From: AC-32 sp035518635
GTDB lineage: Bacteria > Actinomycetota > Thermoleophilia > Gaiellales > Gaiellaceae
DNA length: 64,000 nt
NCBI GenBank assembly: GCA_035518635.1
Contig: DATIXI010000063.1
Span: forward strand, 1 to 64,000
Reading direction: 5' to 3'
Below the pieces are notes generated by a model. The model saw only the letters and a program-made list of their open reading frames with translations. It did not search any database and was not told the origin of the DNA. Shown here piece by piece: positions 58,216 to 64,000 of the stretch. Positions within the stretch are counted from its first letter, which is position 1. Each line of letters begins with the position of its first letter. The translations under genes and the position numbers were made by a program.

Positions 58216-58221
58216 TATACG
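58216..58221 (+). promoter_or_regulatory. -10 box for a leaderless start
   Basis: TATACG ends 8 bases before the GTG of the CYTH-CHAD gene; no ribosome-binding site is seen. The rest of the gap from 58077 is GC-rich with no other feature. Confidence 0.4.
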
Positions 58222-58229
58222 ATCCGCCC

Positions 58230-59600
58230 GTGGCCGCGCGAATCGAGCGCCTGCGGGCCGGGCCGGGTTTCGCGTTCCCCGACCTCGGCTTCACAGCTGA
58301 GAAGCGCGCGTTCAGCAGGACCTACCTCGACACACCCGACCGTGTGCTCGCCCGCGCCGGGATCGTCCTCGTCCGTCACACCGAGGACCGGCGGAGCATC
58401 TGGCGGCTCCACACGCCCTCGCACGAGCTCGAGACCGGCAGCGGCCCGAAGCCGCCGGGCCCGATCACGGCGGCGCTGAGGGCCGCGCTCGCCGGTGGTG
58501 CGGAGCTCGGGGCCGTCGCGAGGCTGAGGACCCGGCGACAGAGCCTCGTGGTCGAGGACGATGCCGGGCCGTCCGTCCGCATCGTCGATGACAGGGTCTC
58601 GGTTCTGAGCGGCAGGCGCGTCGCGGAGTCGTACCGCGAGATCGAGGTCGCGCCGCTGAACGGTGGAGCGGCGGCCGCGAAGGTCGCGAAGCGGCTGCGC
58701 TCGGCGGGCGCAACGCGCTCCAGCCACTCCGAGCTCGAGCGGCTGATGGCGGCGCAGGCGCCGACGAGCGCCCTGCCCGAGCTGAGCGCGGCGCTGGCAG
58801 AGCAGCACGCGCAGGCCGTTTGCCACGACGTCGCGCTTCGGCTCGGCGGGGACGACGAGGATGTGCACAAGCTCCGCGTGGCGCTCAGGCGGTCGCGCGC
58901 CTACCTCCGCGCGGCCAGGCCGCTCCTCGACGCGGAGTGGTCCGAGCAGCTGCGGGAGGAGCTCGGCTGGGCGGGCCGGGAGCTCGGAGGGGTCCGGGAT
59001 CTCGACGTAATGCTCGCCGGGCTGCGCAAGCAGCTGGGGCGCCTCGACGAGGAGGACAGGGTCGCCTTCAGGCCGTTGCTCCGGCGCCTCTCCGCGCAGC
59101 GGGCCCGCGCCCGCGCGAAGCTCCCGCGGATCCTCGACGACGAGCGCTACCTCGCTGCCGTCGCGGCGCTCCAGGAGGCGGCGATCTCGCCGCGCTCGCT
59201 GGGATCGACGGAGACGCTCGACGCCCTCGCTCGCCACGACGTCCAGAAGCTGCTCAACCGCGCGGCGAAGGTCAGCGGGAAGGAGACGGACTCCGAGCTC
59301 CACGCGCTCCGCATCCGGGCCAAGCGGGGCCGCTACGCCGCGGAGCTGCTCGACGGCAAGGCTGCGGCGCGGTTCGTCGAGCAGGCGAAGGAGCTGCAGG
59401 ATCTCCTCGGAGAACACCAGGACGCGGTCGTTGCGGAGGAACGCCTGCGCGGGCTGCCCAAGGAAGGCGACGACCGGGCCGCCGTGCTCGCGGCGGGCCA
59501 GCTCGTCGAGCGCGAGCGCGTGACGAAACGGCGCGTGCGGCGCGAGCTGCCGGACATGCTCGACCGGCTCGCCCGCCGCGGAAAGGCGATCGCCCCCTGA
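58230..59600 (+). CDS. CYTH-CHAD domain protein
   Basis: 456 residues. The first half follows a CYTH tunnel pattern (KRAFSRTYLDTPDRVLARAGIVLVRHTEDRRSIWRLHTPSHE, with alternating Arg/Lys and Glu) but the usual ExExK signature at the N-terminus is absent. The second half (about 195-450) is a CHAD domain with the His-Lys-Arg pattern DVHKLRVALRRSRAYLRA and LHALRIRAKRGRYAAELLDG. CHAD domains bind polyphosphate. With ppk and ppx close by, a role at polyphosphate granules is likely. The start is leaderless and the stop overlaps the next gene. Confidence 0.88.
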   Translation: MAARIERLRAGPGFAFPDLGFTAEKRAFSRTYLDTPDRVLARAGIVLVRHTEDRRSIWRLHTPSHELETGSGPKPPGPITAALRAALAGGAELGAVARLRTRRQSLVVEDDAGPSVRIVDDRVSVLSGRRVAESYREIEVAPLNGGAAAAKVAKRLRSAGATRSSHSELERLMAAQAPTSALPELSAALAEQHAQAVCHDVALRLGGDDEDVHKLRVALRRSRAYLRAARPLLDAEWSEQLREELGWAGRELGGVRDLDVMLAGLRKQLGRLDEEDRVAFRPLLRRLSAQRARARAKLPRILDDERYLAAVAALQEAAISPRSLGSTETLDALARHDVQKLLNRAAKVSGKETDSELHALRIRAKRGRYAAELLDGKAAARFVEQAKELQDLLGEHQDAVVAEERLRGLPKEGDDRAAVLAAGQLVERERVTKRRVRRELPDMLDRLARRGKAIAP

Positions 59601-60412
59601 TCGAGGTCCGCGCTGCGGGCGGCGTCGTCCAGCGGCCGGCCAGCGACGGTGTCGAGGTGCTGCTGGTCCACCGGCCGCGGTACGACGACTGGACGCTGCC
59701 GAAGGGCAAGGTCCAGGACGGCGAGAGCGACGAGGAGTGCGCCCTGCGCGAGGTCAAGGAGGAGACCGGGCTCCGCTGCGAGCTCCGGTTTCCGCTGCCG
59801 TCGACCACGTACACCGACTCGCGCGGCCGGCTCAAGCACGTGCGCTACTGGGCGATGGACGCGATCGACGGGTCGTTCGGGGCCGGGGACGAGGTCGACG
59901 AGATCCGCTGGCTCGACCCGTCGGCCGCGCAGCGGCTGACCAGCTACGACCGCGACCGCTCGGTGTTGCGGGGGTTCGGCCACGACGGGTCCGGGCTGCT
60001 GCTGGTCGTCCGCCACGCCCTTGCGGGACACCGCAAGTCGTGGAAAGGGGACGACAGCATCCGCCCGCTGGACGAGCGCGGCCTGCGTCAGGCGGCTGCG
60101 CTCGTCGAGCAGCTCGCGGGTCACCGATTCGACCGGATCGCCTCGAGCCCGGCCACCCGCTGCGTGGAGACAGTCGAGCCGCTCGCCGCGGCACGGGGGC
60201 TCATGGTCGAGGCGCGCGAGGAGCTCGTCGAGGGGCAGGGCGCCGCCGCGCTCGAGCGGGTCGCGCGCGAGCCCGGTGTGGGCCTGCTCTGCGTTCACGG
60301 GGACGTGCTCGAGGAGCTGTGCGGGGAGACGCTGCCGAAGGGCTCGACGTCGCTCTTCCAGGCCCCCGCCAGCGGGCTCGTACGCGTCGCGGTGTTGCCC
60401 CCGCCTGCCTAG
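59597..60412 (+). CDS. Nudix hydrolase fused to a SixA-type histidine phosphatase (MutT1-like)
   Basis: 271 residues. The Nudix box is GKVQDGESDEECALREVKEETGL and sits in the first 140 residues. Residues 140-271 are a histidine-phosphatase domain with the RHA motif (VVRHALAGHRKSW), ASSPATRCVETVEPL and the second His in LLCVHGDVLEEL. The domain pair is that of mycobacterial MutT1, which hydrolyses diadenosine polyphosphates and 8-oxo-dGTP. No ATG, GTG or TTG is in frame near the N-terminus; CTG at 59597, overlapping the CHAD stop as CTGA, is the likely start. Confidence 0.87.
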   Translation: MIEVRAAGGVVQRPASDGVEVLLVHRPRYDDWTLPKGKVQDGESDEECALREVKEETGLRCELRFPLPSTTYTDSRGRLKHVRYWAMDAIDGSFGAGDEVDEIRWLDPSAAQRLTSYDRDRSVLRGFGHDGSGLLLVVRHALAGHRKSWKGDDSIRPLDERGLRQAAALVEQLAGHRFDRIASSPATRCVETVEPLAAARGLMVEAREELVEGQGAAALERVAREPGVGLLCVHGDVLEELCGETLPKGSTSLFQAPASGLVRVAVLPPPA

Positions 60413-61311
60413 GCCGGGAGCGCTTCGGCGAGCTCGGCTCGCTCGAGGAGCTCGAGCGCCGCGCCCTCGCGGATGCCGCCGCGTGCGACCTCGAGCGGCA
60501 CGCTCAGCAGCTTCTGCGCCTGGGCCAGGATCAGGGCCCCGGCCGGGAGGACGGTCGCCCGCCACTGCTGGATCTCGAACCGGGTCGCGATTCGCTTCGC
60601 CGGCGAGGACGAGACGATCGAGAACGCGAGCGCCAGGGTCTCCGCGTCTAGCCTCCGGCCGACGATCCGCCCGAGTGCCCGCGCGGTGCCTCCCGTCGCG
60701 AAGGCGCGGCGCGGGAGGGGCGGGACGAGCCCTTCGAACGAGCTCGCGGCCTCGGCGCGCGCGGCCTTCAGCTCCTGAAGCGACGGAGGATCGCCTGCGA
60801 GCAGCCGCCGCGTCAGCCTCAGCGAGCCGATGTCCACCGACCGCACCCAGCTCGGCGTGCGCCCGGTGCCGACCGCGAGCTGCGTCGAGCCGCCGCCCGC
60901 GTCGCAGACCGCGACGCTGCCGCGCGGGTTGCCTGCGGCCGCGATGGCGCCCGCATAGCCGAGGCGACCCTCTCCCTCGGCCGAGAGCAGCCTGACGGTT
61001 GCGCCGCTCCGCGAGGCGATCTCGTCCCGGAGCTCCGGGCCGTTTCGCGCCTGCCGTCCGGGCGACGTGACCAGCACGGTCACCTCGGAGGCGCCGAGCT
61101 TGCGCGCTCTCCCGACCTCCCGGGCCGCGGCCTCGGCCGCTCGCATCAGGCGCTTCGCCGAGAGCTCGCCCGTGCGCTCGATGTCGGCGCCGAGAGCGAC
61201 GCGCACGCGCTGCTCCTCGACCCGGCGGACGCGGGTGCCGTCGCGCTCGCCCACGAGCAGGCGCACGGTGTTCGACCCGACGTCGACGACGGCGACTCTC
61301 ACGGCGTTCAT
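60409..61311 (-). CDS. ppx: Exopolyphosphatase/pppGpp phosphohydrolase (Ppx/GppA family)
   Basis: 300 residues, the short Ppx1/GppA form without the C-terminal HD domain. ASKHA-fold motifs: VVDVGSNTVRLLVGERDG, the catalytic Glu in LLSAEGEGRLGYAGA, VAVCDAGGGSTQLAVG and FATGGTARALGRIV. It cleaves polyphosphate from the end. ATG at 61311 gives the canonical start (MNAVRVAVVDVG). Its stop overlaps that of the Nudix gene by 4 bases; ppk follows upstream on the same strand after a short gap. Confidence 0.9.
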   Translation of the reverse strand: MNAVRVAVVDVGSNTVRLLVGERDGTRVRRVEEQRVRVALGADIERTGELSAKRLMRAAEAAAREVGRARKLGASEVTVLVTSPGRQARNGPELRDEIASRSGATVRLLSAEGEGRLGYAGAIAAAGNPRGSVAVCDAGGGSTQLAVGTGRTPSWVRSVDIGSLRLTRRLLAGDPPSLQELKAARAEAASSFEGLVPPLPRRAFATGGTARALGRIVGRRLDAETLALAFSIVSSSPAKRIATRFEIQQWRATVLPAGALILAQAQKLLSVPLEVARGGIREGAALELLERAELAEALPA

Positions 61312-61373
61312 CCTCGTGTCCCGTGCGGACGGCACACCTCGCCTCGCATCAAGGACGCCTGAGCCCGCCTCCG

Positions 61374-63479
61374 TTATTCGGAGCTCACCGCCTGCCTTCG
61401 CGCGCGGGCGCGAGCTCGTGTCAGCAGGACGGATTGCGCTGCGCGGCGCCGCTCTTCCTTCTTCGGCGAGCAGCGCGTCCAGCGGCCCTCGCTGTCCAGC
61501 TCCCAGGCCTGGCTGTTGTCGGTCTGGAGCGCGCCGAAGATCGACTCCAGCTCGGCCTGGATCGCGCGCGAGTCGACCGGCGCGACGATCTCGATCCGGT
61601 GGTCCAGGTTGCGCGGCAGGAGGTCGGCGCTGCCGAGGAAGTAGTGCGGCTCGCCGTCCGCGTCGAAGATGAAGAAGCGGCTGTGCTCGAGAAAGCGCCC
61701 GAGGACGCTGCGAACCGAGATGTTCTCGCTCATCCCCTTGACGCCGGGGCGGATCCCGCAGATGCGGCGGACGACGACCTCGATCTGCACGCCTGCGTTC
61801 GAGGCCCGGTAGAGCGCCTCGATCATCTCGGCGTCGTGAATGCCGTTCACCTTGATCTGGATCCTCGCCTGCTTTCCGGCCTCGGCTGCGGCGATCACGC
61901 GCTCGATCTCCTCGAGCAGGCGCTCGCGCAGGTTGAACGGCGACACCAGCAGCCGCTTGAACTCCTGCGGCCGGCCGAAGCCGGTCAGGTAGTTGAAGAG
62001 GTCTGCGACCTCGGAGGCGATCTCCTCGTCCGCGGTGAAGAGGCCGAGGTCCTCATACAGCCTGGCCGTGAGCGCGTGGTAGTTGCCCGTCCCGATGTGC
62101 ACGTAGCGACGAAGCCCGTCGGCCTCGCGGCGGACGACGAGCGTCGCCTTCGCGTGGATCTTGAGGCCCGGGAGCCCGTGGACGACGTGGACGCCTGCCT
62201 GCTCGAGGCGCTGCGACCACGTGATGTTGTGCCCCTCGTCGAAGCGGGCCTTGAGCTCGACGAGGCACACGGTCTGCTTGCCGGCCTCGGCCGCCTTGAT
62301 CAGCGACGGCGCGAGCGCCGACTCGTCGCTCGTCCGGTAGACGGTGGTCTTGAGCGCCCGAACGCCCGGATCCTCGGCCGCGAGTTCGACGAACGCCTCG
62401 ACGCTGGCAGCGAACGAGTCGTACGGCAGGTGCACGACCGCGTCCTTCGACTTCAGGTTCGAGAACAGCAGGAGCGGCGGAGTAGTGCTGAACGGCCGCC
62501 TGGAGACCCCGACCCACGGCTCGAACTTGAGCTCGGGCCGGTCCAGCCGCGCGATCTGGGAGACCTCCGCGAGGTCGAGCGTGCCGCGCACGGGATAGAC
62601 CTGGTCGTCGCCGATGCCGAGCCCCTCCTCGAGCAGCTCGACCATCTCCTGCGACATCGAGCCGGAGACCTCGAGGCGCACGCAGTCGCCGAAGCGCCGC
62701 CGCCGGAGCTCGTGCTGGAGGGCCTCGAGCAGGTCGTCGGCCTCGTCCGAGAGCTCGAAGTCGGCATCGCGCGTGACGCGGAACACCGACTTCTCGAGGA
62801 TCTCCATCCCCGGGAAGAGCCGGGGGAGGAAGTGGCCGATCACGTCCTCGAGCGCGACGAGCGCCTCCCGCTTGCCGACCGCGAGGAAGCGCGGGATCGG
62901 CTCGGGCACCTTGACCCGCGCGAAGCGCTCTTCCTCCGTGACCGGGTCGCGGACGAAGATGCCGAGGCTCAGCGAGAGGCCGGAGATGTACGGGAACGAC
63001 TGCCCGGGGCCGACCGCGAGCGGCGTCAGCACCGGGAACACTTCGTGCTCGAACCGGAGCTCCAGGTCGGCGAGCTCCTTGCCGGAGAGGTCGTCGACCT
63101 TCGCGATCGTGATCCCCTTCTCCGCGAGCGCGGGGCAGAGGTCTTCCTTCCAGAGCTTCGACTGGCGGCGCGTCAGGTCGAGGACGCGCTTGCGGATCTC
63201 CGCGAGCGTCTCCTGGGGCGTGCGGCCGTCGGGCGAGCGCGGCGCGATCCCCGAGGCGGCCTGGTCCATCAGGCCCGCGACCCGCACCATGAAGAACTCG
63301 TCCAGGTTGCTCGACTGGATCGAGCAGAAGTTCACGCGCTCCAGCAGCGGAACGCCCGCGTCGGAAGCGAGCTCGAACACGCGCGCGTCGAAGTCGAGCC
63401 GGGAGAGCTCGCGGTTGAGAATTCGCTGGAAACCCACGGGGCTCACGGTACGCGAAGGTGGCGGCGCCGTCTTCGGCAT
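61374..63479 (-). CDS. ppk1: Polyphosphate kinase 1
   Basis: 701 residues, usual length. The N-terminal domain starts FQRILNRELSRLDFDARVFELA; the head domain and the C-terminal PLD-like catalytic domains follow. The autophosphorylated His lies in GLKIHAKATLVVRR and the second in EHSRFFIFDADGEPHYFLGSADLLPRNLDHRIE; YVHIGTGNYHALTARLYEDLGLFTA is a signature. It makes polyphosphate from ATP. Codons further upstream in frame up to 63956 do not match the family, so ATG at 63479 is preferred. It stands back-to-back with the FGE-like gene. Confidence 0.95.
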   Translation of the reverse strand: MPKTAPPPSRTVSPVGFQRILNRELSRLDFDARVFELASDAGVPLLERVNFCSIQSSNLDEFFMVRVAGLMDQAASGIAPRSPDGRTPQETLAEIRKRVLDLTRRQSKLWKEDLCPALAEKGITIAKVDDLSGKELADLELRFEHEVFPVLTPLAVGPGQSFPYISGLSLSLGIFVRDPVTEEERFARVKVPEPIPRFLAVGKREALVALEDVIGHFLPRLFPGMEILEKSVFRVTRDADFELSDEADDLLEALQHELRRRRFGDCVRLEVSGSMSQEMVELLEEGLGIGDDQVYPVRGTLDLAEVSQIARLDRPELKFEPWVGVSRRPFSTTPPLLLFSNLKSKDAVVHLPYDSFAASVEAFVELAAEDPGVRALKTTVYRTSDESALAPSLIKAAEAGKQTVCLVELKARFDEGHNITWSQRLEQAGVHVVHGLPGLKIHAKATLVVRREADGLRRYVHIGTGNYHALTARLYEDLGLFTADEEIASEVADLFNYLTGFGRPQEFKRLLVSPFNLRERLLEEIERVIAAAEAGKQARIQIKVNGIHDAEMIEALYRASNAGVQIEVVVRRICGIRPGVKGMSENISVRSVLGRFLEHSRFFIFDADGEPHYFLGSADLLPRNLDHRIEIVAPVDSRAIQAELESIFGALQTDNSQAWELDSEGRWTRCSPKKEERRRAAQSVLLTRARARARRQAVSSE

Positions 63480-63557
63480 TTTCCGAGTCTCCCATATGGA
63501 CGGCCCCGGTGACGGTAACGAACTGGTTTCAGGCGCGCGGGTGGTAGGAATGCCGGG

Positions 63558-64000
63558 ATGAGCGCGGCGCCTCCCGCCAAGGACATGCGCTGGATCCCGA
63601 ACGGAACGTTCCAGATGGGCTCGGCGGACTTCTATCCGGAGGAGCGGCCGGTCCGGGAGGTCGAGGTCGAAGGCTTCTGGATGGACGAGCATCTGGTGAC
63701 GGCCGGGGAGTTCCGGCGCTTCGTCCGCGAGACCGGCTACGTCACGTTCTGCGAGCGGCCGCTCGCCGCGGAGGACTATCCCGACGCCGACCCGGAGCTG
63801 CTCGTCCCCGGGTCGCTCGTGTTCCGGCAGACTGCCGGGCCGGTCGACCTGCGCGACTTCACGAACTGGTGGCGCTACGAGCCCGGCGCGTTCTGGAAGC
63901 GCCCCGAGGGGCCGGGCAGCACGATCAACGGCCGCGACCGGCACCCCGTCGTCCACGTCGCCTACGAGGACGCCGAGGCTTACGCCCGCTGGGCGGGCAA
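63558..64000 (+). CDS. Formylglycine-generating enzyme-like protein (partial)
   Basis: The first 147 codons are present; the gene runs off the window. The SUMF1/FGE domain begins MRWIPNGTFQMGSADFYPEERP, then VEGFWMDEHLVTAGEFRRFVRETGYVTFCERP and HPVVHVAYEDAEAYARWAG. FGE-like proteins oxidise a Cys in sulfatases or act in cofactor modification; the C-terminal copper Cys are not visible here. TAGGAA at 63545-63550 is 7 bases before the ATG, so a leaderless start is plausible. A sulfatase-fold membrane protein is encoded at 53392, but a link is unproven. Confidence 0.87.
   Translation, partial: MSAAPPAKDMRWIPNGTFQMGSADFYPEERPVREVEVEGFWMDEHLVTAGEFRRFVRETGYVTFCERPLAAEDYPDADPELLVPGSLVFRQTAGPVDLRDFTNWWRYEPGAFWKRPEGPGSTINGRDRHPVVHVAYEDAEAYARWAG

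Noticed and set aside
1..64000. tRNA, rRNA, insertion sequence or prophage genes
   Set aside because: No TψC-type GTTCGA arm with matching acceptor, no rRNA core sequence, and no transposase, integrase or phage motif was found by eye.

Overview
The window reads as chromosomal DNA of a very GC-rich actinobacterium, most likely class Thermoleophilia (Gaiellales or Solirubrobacterales). This rests on the gene content: hopanoid operon, Tad pilus locus, flavin-dependent ThyX, CYTH-CHAD plus Nudix/SixA fusion, a subtilase with SWSDV repeats and many -10 boxes directly before start codons. The assignment is inference. I see no rRNA, tRNA, CRISPR array, insertion sequence or prophage.

Layout. 1-3.3 kb: ABC exporter (ATPase, FtsX-type permease) followed by a truncated membrane protein. 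3.4-7 kb: two secreted beta-propeller (PD40) proteins around a decayed alpha/beta-hydrolase, with less GC-biased codons. 7-13.7 kb: hemolysin III, a carotenoid-desaturase-like flavoprotein, SRPBCC, PepSY, DUF5661, MMPL exporter and cyclophilin. 13.8-24.4 kb: Tad/Flp pilus locus on the minus strand (Flp, TadE, CpaB, TadZ, TadA, a VWA-TadB fusion, TadC, a giant coiled coil), faced by a putative peptidoglycan peptidase and DUF192. 24.4-32 kb: hopanoid operon hpnC-hpnD-hpnE-shc-hpnH-hpnG-ispH plus a UPF0047 protein, joined mostly by 4-base start/stop overlaps. 32-35 kb: three uncharacterised membrane proteins and a CopC-CopD fusion. 35-48 kb: epimerase, subtilase, class V aminotransferase, DUF72/thyX, an SOD-SDR-ECF sigma-anti-sigma run, a second SOD, plsY, folE2, a degenerate histidine kinase, a flavin hydroxy-acid oxidase and an alpha/beta hydrolase. 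48-53 kb: Fpg-type glycosylase, asparaginase, a principal-type sigma factor and a membrane glycosyltransferase. 53-58 kb: phosphatase/sulfatase-fold membrane protein, GAF protein, class-A-beta-lactamase-like protein, zinc alcohol dehydrogenase. 58-63.5 kb: polyphosphate locus (CYTH-CHAD, Nudix-SixA, Ppx, Ppk1). 63.6 kb to the end: start of a formylglycine-generating-enzyme-like gene.

The most unusual signal is a 17-bp palindrome, AGTAACAGNCTGTTACT, found four times. One copy lies just before the hopanoid operon, one before the CopC/CopD membrane operon, one inside the first codons of copCD, and one between two convergent genes after the sigma factor. It looks like the operator of an unidentified repressor linking membrane lipid and copper/heme-type membrane functions. 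Other points of interest are the VWA-TadB fusion, two probable CTG start codons, a UPF0047 protein without its usual catalytic residues, and a CYTH domain without its signature motif beside polyphosphate genes.
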